From contig NZ_MTQP01000059.1 of assembly GCF_001984175.1 (NCBI RefSeq), positions 62,001 through 126,000 on the forward strand: 64,000 nucleotides of DNA, in the 5' to 3' direction. A program made the translations under genes and the position numbers. The notes under the pieces were generated by a model. The model had not been told where the DNA came from. It did not search any database and saw nothing but the letters and a program-made list of their open reading frames with translations. The DNA comes from Saccharothrix sp. ALI-22-I (lineage in GTDB: Bacteria; Actinomycetota; Actinomycetes; Mycobacteriales; Pseudonocardiaceae). Shown here in pieces: positions 9,937 through 18,539 of this stretch; positions within the stretch are counted from its first letter, which is position 1; every line of letters starts with the position of its first letter.

Positions 9937-11068
9937 TCACCCGCACGGCCCTTTCGACCTCGCCCTCGGACAGGTCGGCGCGGGCGGTGAGCCGCAGCCG
10001 GGAGATCCGGTCGGGCACCGACGGCGGCCGGAAGCAGCCGACGAGCACGCCCTGGGCGCGGCACGCCTCGGCCCAGTCGAACGCCGCCTCGGCTGACGGG
10101 GCCTGCACCGACACGACCGCCGCGGTCGGCGTGCTGACCCGCAACCCGGCCTCCTTCAACCGGAACGCGAGGTCCTGAGCGACCTCCCGGGCGCGCGCGG
10201 GCCGTTCCGGCTCCTCCCGCAGCACCTTCAACGCGGCCAGTGACGCCGCCGTGCTGGCGGGGGAGAGCCCGGTGTCGAAGATGAACGTGCGCGCGGTGTC
10301 GATCAGGTGCCTGATCACCCGGCTGGGACCGAGCACCGCGCCGCCCTGCGCGCCGAGCGATTTGGACAGCGTCACCGTGGTCACCACATCGGGTGCCTTC
10401 GCCAGGCCCGCCGCGTGCACCGAGCCGCGTCCGCCGTCGCCGAGGACACCGAGGCCGTGCGCGTCGTCCACGATCAGCGCGGCGTCGTGCTCACGGCAGG
10501 CGGCGGCCAGTTCGGCCAGCGGCGCGAGGTCGCCGTCCACGGAGAACACCGAGTCGGTGACGACCAGCGCCCGCCGCTTGCCGCGCGTGGACAGGGCGTG
10601 CGTGACCTGCGGGACGTCGCAGTGCCCGGCCACCACCACGTCCGCTTTGGACAGCCGGGTGCCGTCGATCAGGGAGGCGTGGATGTGCTGGTCGGCCACG
10701 ATCGCGGTGCCCGGACCGGACAACGCGGTCAGCGCGCCGAGGTTGGCCGCGTAGCCCGACGAGAACACCAGCGCCGACTGCGCGCCGCAGAAGTTCGCGA
10801 GTTCGTACTCCAGTTCGGTGTGCAGGTCGGTGGAGCCGGTGACCAGCCGCGACCCGGTCGATCCCGCGCCCCAGCGCAGGGAGGCGGCCGCGGCGGCGCC
10901 GGTCACCCGCTTGTCGCGGGCCAGGCCGAGGTAGTCGTTCGACGCCAGGTCGAGGTTCGTCGAGTCGGCCGGGCGGGGCCGCAGCCGGCGCGCCAGACCG
11001 GCTTTCGCGCGGGCTTCGGCACGCGTGTCGATCCAGTCGAACACCGATTCACCTGTGCGCACACTCAC
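9890..11068 (-). CDS. bioF: 8-amino-7-oxononanoate synthase
   Basis: A 392-aa PLP enzyme of the alpha-oxoamine synthase family, joining pimeloyl-thioester and alanine in biotin synthesis. Visible marks: NYLG-like SNDYLGLARDK (about 43-53), DDAHGLGVLG holding the cofactor Asp and His, and TLSKSLGAQGG with the Schiff-base Lys. Alpha-oxoamine synthases that make 2-amino-3-ketobutyrate or 5-aminolevulinate are close relatives, so bioF is the likeliest call but not proven. No other bio gene is in the window; the divergent neighbour is a P450. Start GTG 11068 (or GTG 11062). Confidence 0.82.
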   Translation of the reverse strand: MSVRTGESVFDWIDTRAEARAKAGLARRLRPRPADSTNLDLASNDYLGLARDKRVTGAAAAASLRWGAGSTGSRLVTGSTDLHTELEYELANFCGAQSALVFSSGYAANLGALTALSGPGTAIVADQHIHASLIDGTRLSKADVVVAGHCDVPQVTHALSTRGKRRALVVTDSVFSVDGDLAPLAELAAACREHDAALIVDDAHGLGVLGDGGRGSVHAAGLAKAPDVVTTVTLSKSLGAQGGAVLGPSRVIRHLIDTARTFIFDTGLSPASTAASLAALKVLREEPERPARAREVAQDLAFRLKEAGLRVSTPTAAVVSVQAPSAEAAFDWAEACRAQGVLVGCFRPPSVPDRISRLRLTARADLSEGEVERAVRVITETGASAGAVSRRP

Positions 11069-11107
11069 GCCGGCAGTGTCGCATCCGGCCGCTACCGTGC
11101 CGGCGTG
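11066..11107. promoter_or_regulatory. Shared divergent bioF/P450 promoter with 9-bp inverted repeat
   Basis: Only 36 bp (11069-11104) separate the two start codons. CACGCCGGC (11066-11074) and GCCGGCGTG (11099-11107) form a perfect 9-bp inverted repeat whose outer ends are the two GTG start codons. TACCGT (11093-11098) lies 6 bp before the P450 GTG, and on the other strand GACACT lies 6 bp before the bioF GTG, so both genes look leaderless. A regulator binding here would control both. Confidence 0.55.
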
Positions 11108-12325
11108 GACCTCTTCCAGCCAGGGCCGGCCGACCTGCGCTCGTTGCGGGAGGACGCGCCGGTCCACCGGGACGAGCGCACCGGGTTGTGGCTGGTCAGC
11201 CGCTACGACGACGTGCGCGCCGTGCTGGCCGACCCGCGCCGGTTCCACCCGGACAACGCGTTGACCGCGGTGGTGCCGATTCCCGGCCCGGTGCTGCGGG
11301 TGCTGGCCCGCGCGGGGTTCTCGCTGCCGCCGACGTTGGCCAACAACGGCACCGACACGCACGCCGACCTGCGGCGACTGGTCGCCCGGTTCCTCACGCC
11401 GGCGCGGGTCGCGGCGATGGCGCCGCGGATCGCGCAGTTGACCGAGGAGCGGCTGGAGCGGCTGAGCGGTGGTGGGGCCGACCTGCACCCGGCGTTGGCC
11501 CGCGACCTGCCGGCGATCGTGCTGCTGGAGGTCATGGGGATAAGGGATGTGGACGTCGAGGCTTTGAAGGCGTGGAGCACGGCGTCGTTGGAGCTGTTCT
11601 GGGGTGATGTGACGGTGCAGCGGCAGCACGAGCTGGCCGGGCCCGCTGCCGCGTTCCACCAGTGGTTGACCGCCCGGATCAAGGCCGCCGACCCGCGCGG
11701 TGACGACCTGTTCGGCGCGTTGCGGGCGCAGGACGTGCCGATCCGGGACGCGGCCGGGCTCTGCTACTTCCTGCTGATCGCGGGGCAGGAGACGACGACC
11801 CAGCTGCTGTGCGCGGCGTTCCACGCGGTGCTGCGGCACGGTCTGTGGTCCAGGTTGCGCGAACCCGGTATGGCCGCGGCGTGTGTGGAAGAGGTGCTGC
11901 GGCGGGATCCGCCGGTGAACACGTGGCGGCGGATCACCGCCGAGCCGGTCACCCTCTCCGGTGTGGACATCCCGGCGGGCGCGCCGTTGCTGCTGATGCT
12001 CGCGGGCAGTGGGTCCGACCCGGAGGTGTTCGGTGAGCCTGAGCGGTTCTGCCCGGCCCGGCCGAACGCCCGCAAGCACCTGGCGTTCGGCTACGGCAGG
12101 CACTTCTGCCTCGGTGCGGGCCTGGCCCGGCTGGAGGCGGAGGTGGTGCTGCGGGAGACCGCGCGGCGGTTCCCGAACCTGCGCCTGGCCTCGACCGAAC
12201 CGCCGCCGATGCTGGGGCTGCTGTCGTTCCGGGCGCCGTTGAGCGTGGTGGTGGAGCTAGGGGACCACCGCGGGCCGCACCCGTCTCGGGACGAGAGGGT
12301 GATCACGTTCACCCCAGCGGGCTGA
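11105..12325 (+). CDS. Cytochrome P450 (soluble bacterial type)
   Basis: A 406-aa heme monooxygenase. The I-helix oxygen motif AGQET, the K-helix ExxR (EVLR) and the heme loop [10 protein letters not shown] with the cysteine ligand are all intact. It needs ferredoxin and reductase partners that are not in this window. The substrate cannot be read from sequence. Sharing a 36-bp divergent promoter with bioF suggests a BioI-like role (oxidative cleavage of an acyl chain to pimeloyl-ACP), known for CYP107H1 of Bacillus; that is inference only. Start GTG 11105 with TACCGT six bases upstream. Confidence 0.93.
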   Translation: MDLFQPGPADLRSLREDAPVHRDERTGLWLVSRYDDVRAVLADPRRFHPDNALTAVVPIPGPVLRVLARAGFSLPPTLANNGTDTHADLRRLVARFLTPARVAAMAPRIAQLTEERLERLSGGGADLHPALARDLPAIVLLEVMGIRDVDVEALKAWSTASLELFWGDVTVQRQHELAGPAAAFHQWLTARIKAADPRGDDLFGALRAQDVPIRDAAGLCYFLLIAGQETTTQLLCAAFHAVLRHGLWSRLREPGMAAACVEEVLRRDPPVNTWRRITAEPVTLSGVDIPAGAPLLLMLAGSGSDPEVFGEPERFCPARPNARKHLAFGYGRHFCLGAGLARLEAEVVLRETARRFPNLRLASTEPPPMLGLLSFRAPLSVVVELGDHRGPHPSRDERVITFTPAG

Positions 12326-12339
12326 CCGAGGACTTGGAG

Positions 12340-12485
12340 CCTGTCGATCGAAGTGCGACGATGCCCAGGCTGTAGAGGGGGTGCGCGAGGAAGCCGGTGC
12401 GAATCCGGCACGGTCCCGCCACTGTGACCGGGCCTTGGGATCCGGGAGTCAGGAACTCGACCCCCGACTCATCGACCGGACACGG
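12340..12485 (+). ncRNA. Cobalamin riboswitch
   Basis: The conserved core GAAGCCGGTGCGAATCCGGC (12390-12409), then CGGTCCCGCCACTGTGA (12411-12427) and GAGTCAGGAACTC (12446-12458, B12-box type) match the cobalamin riboswitch consensus. The boundaries are approximate. It sits 30 bp upstream of the chelatase start, so ligand binding should repress the corrin operon by blocking the ribosome site (GAGGAAGGA, 12498-12506) or by terminating transcription. No obvious U-rich terminator is present, favouring translational control. Confidence 0.93.
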
Positions 12486-12515
12486 GCGTGGACACCCGAG
12501 GAAGGACACCGCCGC

Positions 12516-14492
12516 ATGGGCGCGCGTTTCCCCTTTTCCGCTGTCGTCGGACATGACGACCTCCGCACTGCTCTGCTGCTCAACGCCGTGCACCCCGGTA
12601 TCGGCGGGGTGCTCGTCCGAGGTGAGAAGGGGACCGCGAAGTCGACCGTGGTCCGCGCGCTCGCCGCGCTGCTCCCCGGGCTGGACGTGGTGCCGGGCTG
12701 CCGGTTCGGCTGCGACCCGGCGGTGTCGACCGACTGCCCGGACGGGCCGCACGGCCACGGTTCGGAACGGCGCGCGGCCCGGCTGGTGGAGCTGCCGGTC
12801 GGCGCGACCGAGGACCGGTTGATCGGCTCGCTCGACCTGGAACGCGCGCTCACCGAAGGCGTCCGCGCCTACCAGCCGGGTCTGCTGGCCGCCGCGCACC
12901 GGGGCGTGCTGTACGTGGACGAAGTGAACCTGCTGCACGACCACCTCGTGGACCTGCTGCTCGACGCCGCCGCCATGGGCCGCGCGCACGTCGAGCGTGA
13001 AGGCGTATCCGTGTCGCACGCCGCATCGTTCCTCCTGGTGGGCACCATGAACCCGGAGGAGGGCGAGTTGCGCCCCCAGCTGCTGGACCGCTTCGGCCTC
13101 ACGGTCGCGGTCCGTGCCGCCCGGGACGTGCCGACCCGCGCCGAGGTCGTGCGGCGGCGGTTGGCCTACGAAGCCGACCCCGAGGGGTTCGCCGCCCGCT
13201 GGGAGGGCGAGGACGCGGAGCTGGCGCGGCGGATCGTCGCCGCTCGCGACCGGTTGAAGGACGTGGTGCTGCCCGATTCTGAACTGCGCCGCATCGCCGG
13301 GATCTGCGCGGCGTTCGAGGTGGACGGGATGCGCGCGGACCTGGTGGTCGCCCGCACCGCCACCGCGCACGCCGCCTGGCGCGGTGTCGCCGAGGTGGCC
13401 GAGCAGGACGTGGAGGCGGCGGTCCGGCTGGCGTTGCCGCACCGCAAGCGCCGCGACCCGTTCGACGAGCCGGGGCTGGAGGAGGAGCAGCTCGACGACG
13501 CCATGCGGCAGGGCGCGGAAGCCGCTCAGGAACCCGAGGACGGCCCGGAAGGACCGGACGGGCCCGACGGTCCGGAAGGGCCGGAGGGTCCGGACGATGA
13601 TGGTGGTTCGTCGTTGCCCGGTGAGCCGTCGGAGTCCACTCCGGACGGTAAGGGGTCCGGTTCGGCCGAACGGTCGCACGCGCCGGCGCCCCCGTTCCGC
13701 GCCCGGTTGTTGCAGGTCCCAGGGGTCGGCGAGGGTGCGCCGGGCAAGCGGTCGCGCGCCCGTGCCCGCACCGGGCGGGTGGTCCGGTCGTCCACTGTGG
13801 ACGGCGCGGGCCTGCACCTGATCGGCACGCTGGGCGCGGCGGCGCCGCACCAGACCGCGCGGGGACGCAGCGGTCCCGGCCTGGAGTTGCGCGGGGCGGA
13901 CCTGCGGCTGTCCGTGCGCGAGGGCAAGGAGGGCAACCTCGTGCTGTTCGTGGTCGACGCGTCCGGCTCCATGGCCGCCCGGCAGCGCATGTCGGCGGTC
14001 AGCGGCGCGGTGATCTCCCTGCTGCGCGACGCCTACCAGCGGCGCGACAAGGTCGGCGTGGTGACGTTCCGGGGCCGGGAGGCCCACGTCGCCCTGCCGC
14101 CCACGAACTCGGTGGACGCGGCCGCGGCCCGGCTGCGCGACCTGCGCACCGGCGGCCGGACCCCGTTGGCCGACGGTCTGCTCCGCGCCCGCCGCGTGCT
14201 GGAGACCGAACGGGTCCGCGACCCGCGCCGCCGTCCGCTGCTGGTGCTGCTCACCGACGGCCGGGCGACGGCCACCGGCACGGGCGGTGACCCGATGCGT
14301 GACGCGCTGCGCGCGGCCGGGCTGCTGGCCGCCGACCGGGTGGCGTCGGTCGTGGTCGACTGCGAGCACGGCCCGGTCCGGCTCGGCTTGGCCGCACGGG
14401 TGGCCGGCGCGCTGGAAGCGGCGTGCCTGCGCCTGGAAGAACTGTCCGCCGACCAGGTCGCCGGCGTCGTGCGCGCCGCACGAGCCGCGTAG
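12516..14492 (+). CDS. Magnesium/cobalt chelatase subunit, ChlI-ChlD fusion
   Basis: A 658-aa protein. N-terminal AAA+ ATPase: Walker [10 protein letters not shown] (about 30-38) and Walker B YVDEVNLL, then the sensor segment [20 protein letters not shown] linker of about 90 residues rich in Glu, Asp, Gly and Pro follows (about 330-420). The C-terminal von Willebrand A domain carries the MIDAS motif DASGS. In actinomycetes this two-in-one subunit works with a CobN-type large subunit to insert cobalt into the corrin ring. CobN is not in the window. First gene of the riboswitch-controlled operon; the ATG at 12516 follows GAGGAAGGA. Confidence 0.92.
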   Translation: MGARFPFSAVVGHDDLRTALLLNAVHPGIGGVLVRGEKGTAKSTVVRALAALLPGLDVVPGCRFGCDPAVSTDCPDGPHGHGSERRAARLVELPVGATEDRLIGSLDLERALTEGVRAYQPGLLAAAHRGVLYVDEVNLLHDHLVDLLLDAAAMGRAHVEREGVSVSHAASFLLVGTMNPEEGELRPQLLDRFGLTVAVRAARDVPTRAEVVRRRLAYEADPEGFAARWEGEDAELARRIVAARDRLKDVVLPDSELRRIAGICAAFEVDGMRADLVVARTATAHAAWRGVAEVAEQDVEAAVRLALPHRKRRDPFDEPGLEEEQLDDAMRQGAEAAQEPEDGPEGPDGPDGPEGPEGPDDDGGSSLPGEPSESTPDGKGSGSAERSHAPAPPFRARLLQVPGVGEGAPGKRSRARARTGRVVRSSTVDGAGLHLIGTLGAAAPHQTARGRSGPGLELRGADLRLSVREGKEGNLVLFVVDASGSMAARQRMSAVSGAVISLLRDAYQRRDKVGVVTFRGREAHVALPPTNSVDAAAARLRDLRTGGRTPLADGLLRARRVLETERVRDPRRRPLLVLLTDGRATATGTGGDPMRDALRAAGLLAADRVASVVVDCEHGPVRLGLAARVAGALEAACLRLEELSADQVAGVVRAARAA

Positions 14493-14502
14493 GAGCGTCG
14501 AA

Positions 14503-15117
14503 ATGCCCCAAGGTCAACCGGCCGTCGTCCCGAACGACGGCCTGAGCACCAGGCAGCGCCGCAACCGGCCGCTGGTCGTGCTGCACACCGGCGAGATGAA
14601 GGGCAAGTCGACCGCCGCGTTCGGTCTCGCCCTGCGCGGCTGGAACCAGGGCTGGTCCATCGGCGTCTTCCAGTTCGTGAAATCGGCGAAGTGGAAGGTC
14701 GGCGAGGAGTCGGCGTTCCGCGCGCTGGGCCGGCTGCACGAGCAGACCGGCGAAGGCGGCCCGGTCGAGTGGCACAAGATGGGCGAGGGCTGGTCCTGGA
14801 CCCGCAAGCAGGGCACCGAGGACGACCACGCCGCCGCTGCGCGCGAGGGCTGGCAGGAGATCTCCCGCCGGCTGGCGAGCGGGCAGCACGGCCTGTACGT
14901 GCTGGACGAATTCACCTATCCGATGCACTGGGGTTGGGTGGACGTGGACGAGGTCGTGCAAACTCTGCGCGACCGGCCCGGCCACCAGCACGTGGTGATC
15001 ACCGGCCGGTACGCGCCGGAGAAGCTCGTCGAGGCCGCCGACCTGGTGGTGGAGATGACCAAGGTCAAGCACCCGATGGACGCGGGCCAGAAGGGGCAGA
15101 AGGGGATCGAGTGGTGA
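14503..15117 (+). CDS. cobO: Cob(I)yrinic acid a,c-diamide adenosyltransferase
   Basis: A 204-aa BtuR/CobA/CobO-type enzyme that transfers the adenosyl group of ATP to Co(I) corrinoid. The P-loop GEMKGKST (about 30-37) is the family motif, and the central DEFTYPM and C-terminal ITGRYAPEKLVEAADLVVEM stretches are typical. AGGAG lies just upstream. It follows the chelatase by 10 bp and overlaps cobB by 4 bp (GTGA), so the genes are cotranscribed and probably translationally coupled. Confidence 0.95.
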   Translation: MPQGQPAVVPNDGLSTRQRRNRPLVVLHTGEMKGKSTAAFGLALRGWNQGWSIGVFQFVKSAKWKVGEESAFRALGRLHEQTGEGGPVEWHKMGEGWSWTRKQGTEDDHAAAAREGWQEISRRLASGQHGLYVLDEFTYPMHWGWVDVDEVVQTLRDRPGHQHVVITGRYAPEKLVEAADLVVEMTKVKHPMDAGQKGQKGIEW

Positions 15118-16487
15118 ACCGGCTGGTGGTCGCCGCGCCCGCGTCGGGCAGCGGCAAGACCACCGTGGCCACCGGCCTGATGGCGGCGCTGCGCCGCGCG
15201 GGCGACAAGGTCGCCCCGTTCAAGGTCGGCCCGGACTACATCGACCCCGGCTACCACTCGGTGGCCACCGGCCAGCCGGGCCGCAACCTCGACCCGGTCA
15301 TGGTCGGCGAGCACCGGGTGGCGAGCCTGTTCGCGCACGGCGCCCGCGGCTGCGACCTGGCCGTGGTGGAAGGCGTGATGGGCCTGTTCGACGGGCGGGT
15401 GGACACCGAGGGCATCGGGTCCACCGCGCACGTCGCCAAGCTGCTGTCCGCGCCCGTGCTGTTCGTGGTCGACGCCCGCGGCCAGAGCCGCAGCCTGGCC
15501 GCCCTGCTGCACGGGTTCCGCGGCTACGACCCGACCGTGCGGCTCGGCGGGGTGGTGCTCAACCAGGTCGGTTCCGCCCGGCACGAGCACGTGCTGCGCG
15601 GCGCGTGCGCCGAGGTCGGCCTGGAAGTGCTCGGCGTGCTGCCGCGCGACGACCGGTTCGCGCTGCCGTCCCGGCACCTCGGCCTGGTCACCGCCGCCGA
15701 GCACGGACCGGCCGCCACCGCCGCCGTGGACGCCATCGCCGAAGCGGTCGCCCGGCACGTCGACCTGGACGCGGTGCGCCGGCTCGCCGCCGAGGTGCCC
15801 GCCATGGCCGTGCCCACGTGGAACCCGCACGCCGAGGTCGAGGCGGTCACGGGCACGCCGACGATCGCCGTCGCGGGCGGCGCGGCGTTCACCTTCGGCT
15901 ATGCCGAGCAGGTCGAACTGCTGGAGGCGGCGGGCGCGGACGTCGTCGTGGTCGACCCGCTGCGCGACGAGGCCCTCCCCGACGGCACGGCCGGCCTGGT
16001 GCTGCCCGGCGGGTTCCCCGAGCAGCACGCCGCCGAGCTGTCCGCCAACGAGAAGCTGCGCGCCGCCGTCACCGCCCTGGCCCGCGGCGGCGCGCCCGTG
16101 CACGCCGAGTGCGGCGGCCTGCTGTACCTGGCGAAATCCCTGGACGGCGCGCCGATGTGCGGCGTGATCGACGCGGACGGCGCGATGACACCCCGCCTCA
16201 CCCTCGGCTACCGCGACGCCGTCGCACCGCAGGACTCGGTGCTGGCCCGCGCGGGCACCCGGATCACCGGCCACGAGTTCCACCGCACCGCGCTCAGCGT
16301 CCCGCACGGCGCGAAACCGGCCTGGCAGTGGCGCGGCCACGACCTGCGCCCGGTGGCCGAGGGTTTCGTGCTCGGCCGCGTGCACGCTTCGTACCTGCAC
16401 ACGCACCCGGCGTCCGCACCGGAGGTCGTCACCCGCTTCGTCCGGGCGTGCGCGACCGGGCCGGTTCGGTGCGAGGCCACTCGTTAG
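15114..16487 (+). CDS. cobB: Cobyrinate a,c-diamide synthase
   Basis: A 457-aa glutamine- and ATP-dependent amidase (CobB/CbiA). An N-terminal dethiobiotin-synthetase-like ATPase domain has ASGSGKTTV (about 9-17). The C-terminal type-1 glutamine amidotransferase-like domain has GGFPEQHA, the nucleophile Cys in HAECGGLLYL and the late GHEFH histidine. It converts (hydrogeno)byrinate to the a,c-diamide. The GTG start overlaps the cobO stop. Length matches the family. Confidence 0.95.
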   Translation: MNRLVVAAPASGSGKTTVATGLMAALRRAGDKVAPFKVGPDYIDPGYHSVATGQPGRNLDPVMVGEHRVASLFAHGARGCDLAVVEGVMGLFDGRVDTEGIGSTAHVAKLLSAPVLFVVDARGQSRSLAALLHGFRGYDPTVRLGGVVLNQVGSARHEHVLRGACAEVGLEVLGVLPRDDRFALPSRHLGLVTAAEHGPAATAAVDAIAEAVARHVDLDAVRRLAAEVPAMAVPTWNPHAEVEAVTGTPTIAVAGGAAFTFGYAEQVELLEAAGADVVVVDPLRDEALPDGTAGLVLPGGFPEQHAAELSANEKLRAAVTALARGGAPVHAECGGLLYLAKSLDGAPMCGVIDADGAMTPRLTLGYRDAVAPQDSVLARAGTRITGHEFHRTALSVPHGAKPAWQWRGHDLRPVAEGFVLGRVHASYLHTHPASAPEVVTRFVRACATGPVRCEATR

Positions 16488-16552
16488 TGGATCGTGCTCG
16501 CGCGGTACGGTCCTGGCCCAGCAAGCCGAACACGTCGTGGGGAGCAGTTGTG

Positions 16553-17695
16553 ATGACTGGTCGGGTCTCCTTCGTGGGTGCCGGTCCCGGCGCCGCCGAT
16601 CTCATCACCGTGCGCGGCGCGAAGCGGATAGCCGAGGCCGACGTCGTGCTGTGGGCGCCCAGCGTCGTGGAGGCCGAGTGCGTGCGTGAGCACGCCCGCC
16701 CCGACGCCGAGCTGGTCGACTTCTCCCGGGTCGCCGAGTCCGATGTGGTCGAGGTGTACCGGCGGGCGTCGGCGGGCAAGCTCAAGGTGGTGCGGCTGCT
16801 CGCGGGCGACCCGGCGCTGTGGGGCGGCCTGCGCGACCAGCAGGACGCGTGCCAGCGGCTCGGTCTGGAGACCGACGTCGTGCCCGGCGTGTCCCAGCTG
16901 TCCGCCGCGGCGGCCTCCGTCGGCCGTGAGCTGACCACTTCGGACGTCGCCCAGTCGCTGCTGCTGGTCGGTCCCGAGACCGCCGAGCACGTCCGGGAGT
17001 TCGCCGCGCACGGCACCACGATGGCGATCTCCGCGTCGGCCGCGCGCACCGGCCTGCTGGTCGATCAGCTGCGCGCCGGCGGTTACGCCGACGACACGCC
17101 GATCGTGGTGGCCTACAAGGTTTCGCTGCCCGACGAGACGATCGCGCAGACCACGCTGGGCGAGCTGGAGGCCTGCGTCAAGGAGCACAAGCTCTACCGC
17201 ACCACCCTGTTCCTGGTCGGCAAGGTGCTCGCGCAGCCCGCGTCCCGCCGCCGTTCCCCGGTGGTCGAGGGCGACGAGCCGGTGCGCCGGGTCGCGCGGC
17301 CGTCGAAGTGGTCGAAGCGGGCGAGCCGGCCGGTGGTGAAGTCGGTGTCGGGCACGGAGTCGGCGGTGGCCAAGTCGCCGTCGCACGCCGCGTGGTCGGC
17401 GGTGCACGACTGGCAGGAGACGGCGCGCACCAAGCGCACCGCGCAGCCGAAGCCGAAGGTCGAACCGGTGGCCGAGCCGGTGCTGGAACTGGTCGCCGAC
17501 GTGGTGGTCGAGGCGGCAGTGCCGGTCGAGGGGGAAAGGCCGGTCGAACCGGCGCCGGCCGAGGCGGAGACCAAGCCGAAGCCGAAGCCGGTGGTCGCCG
17601 CCGCCGCGAAGCGCAAGCCGACCACCGTTCAGGCGAGCACGACGCCGCGCAGGCCGGCCGCCGCGCGGACCAAGAAGAACAAGCGCGTCAACTGA
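16553..17695 (+). CDS. cobM: Precorrin-4 C11-methyltransferase with long basic C-terminal tail
   Basis: A 380-aa protein. Residues 1-228 form a tetrapyrrole methylase: VGAGPGAADLITVRG SAM loop, AGDPALWGG, and VVPGVSQLSAAAA are all family marks of CobM/CbiF. Normal CobM ends there. Here about 150 extra residues follow, rich in Lys, Pro, Ala, Val and Glu, with repeated KPK and EPV elements and a very basic end. The tail is low-complexity and probably disordered; no domain is recognised. Start ATG 16553 (GTG 16550 also possible), behind GGGGAG. The 65-bp gap after cobB may carry its own promoter. Confidence 0.9.
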   Translation: MTGRVSFVGAGPGAADLITVRGAKRIAEADVVLWAPSVVEAECVREHARPDAELVDFSRVAESDVVEVYRRASAGKLKVVRLLAGDPALWGGLRDQQDACQRLGLETDVVPGVSQLSAAAASVGRELTTSDVAQSLLLVGPETAEHVREFAAHGTTMAISASAARTGLLVDQLRAGGYADDTPIVVAYKVSLPDETIAQTTLGELEACVKEHKLYRTTLFLVGKVLAQPASRRRSPVVEGDEPVRRVARPSKWSKRASRPVVKSVSGTESAVAKSPSHAAWSAVHDWQETARTKRTAQPKPKVEPVAEPVLELVADVVVEAAVPVEGERPVEPAPAEAETKPKPKPVVAAAAKRKPTTVQASTTPRRPAAARTKKNKRVN

Positions 17696-17696
17696 C

Positions 17697-18539
17697 ATGG
17701 ACGTCGTCGCGCTGCACCGGTTCGTCACCGAGGCCGGCCGCTCCTGGGCCGGGGTGACCGTCGTGGACGCCGAGGAGCACGGCTCGCGGCACGCGCTGAA
17801 CGTGTGCCGCGCACGGCCCGCCGTGGTGGTCTCCGGCGCCGACCCCGCCGAACTGGCCCGCGGCCTGGCCGGGTGGCGGCGCACGCTGGTCGTCGAATCC
17901 GCCACCGGTCTGTCCACTGTGGACCCGGCGGACGCGGTGGCGCGACCGTGGACCGAACCGGGCGCGATCCTGTGCCTGGCGGAGCAGAACTTCGCACCCA
18001 CCCCCGACGGCTGGGCGCTGCCCGACGACGATTTCGCGCACCGCGACGGCATGATCGCCGTCGCCGAGGTGCGGGCGCTGGTGCTGGCCCGGCTCGCCCC
18101 CCGCCCCGGCGTGCTGATCTGGGACGTCGGCGCCGGTCCCGGTGCGATCGGGGTGGAGTGCGCCCGGCTCGGCGCGGCGGTCGTCGCGGTGGAACGCGAC
18201 CCGGTGCAGTGCGTGCGGATCATCGCCAACGCCTCCGCGCACGGCGTGGACGTGCGGGTGGTGGAGGCCGAGCTGAGCGAGGCCGGCGAGCTGCCCCGCC
18301 CGGACGCGGTGTTCGTCGGTGGCGGTGGCGTGGACGTCGTGCGCCGGTGCGTGCAGGCGGGCGCCGGGAGGGTCGTGGTGGCGACCGCCGACCTGGACCG
18401 CGTGGTGCCCGCGCGGGACGCGCTGCTGGCGGCCGGTTACGAGGTCGAGGGCAGCCAGCTGACCGCCGCGCGGCTGACCGGTGGGACGTTGCTGGCCACC
18501 AACCCGGTGACCGTGCTGTGGGGGAGGCGGAAGGCGTGA
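17697..18539 (+). CDS. Shortened CobL: CbiT-type C15-methyltransferase with half a CbiE domain
   Basis: A 280-aa protein; full CobL is about 400. The C-terminal part (about 110-280) is a complete CbiT methyltransferase with SAM loop WDVGAGPGAIGVECARLG and GGGG near DAVFVGGGGVDVV. The first 110 residues resemble only the second half of the CbiE tetrapyrrole methylase (HALNVCRARPAVVVSG onward); the CbiE N-terminal half with its SAM loop is missing, and no other frame upstream encodes it. It should therefore do C15 methylation/decarboxylation at most. It begins 1 bp after the cobM stop, so this is a real gene start and not an obvious frameshift. Confidence 0.8.
   Translation: MDVVALHRFVTEAGRSWAGVTVVDAEEHGSRHALNVCRARPAVVVSGADPAELARGLAGWRRTLVVESATGLSTVDPADAVARPWTEPGAILCLAEQNFAPTPDGWALPDDDFAHRDGMIAVAEVRALVLARLAPRPGVLIWDVGAGPGAIGVECARLGAAVVAVERDPVQCVRIIANASAHGVDVRVVEAELSEAGELPRPDAVFVGGGGVDVVRRCVQAGAGRVVVATADLDRVVPARDALLAAGYEVEGSQLTAARLTGGTLLATNPVTVLWGRRKA

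Noticed and set aside
12381..12515. Upstream start of the chelatase frame
   Set aside because: It would lie inside the riboswitch; the ATG at 12516 has the ribosome site and matches the family start.
13786..13800. Recurring word TCCACTGTGGA (also near 17913, partly near 58432)
   Set aside because: It lies inside coding frames reading Ser-Thr-Val-Asp and is best explained by codon preference; too few copies to call a motif.
12309..14369. 686-aa open frame on the minus strand
   Set aside because: Antisense shadow of the chelatase gene caused by high GC; no domain and it crosses the riboswitch.
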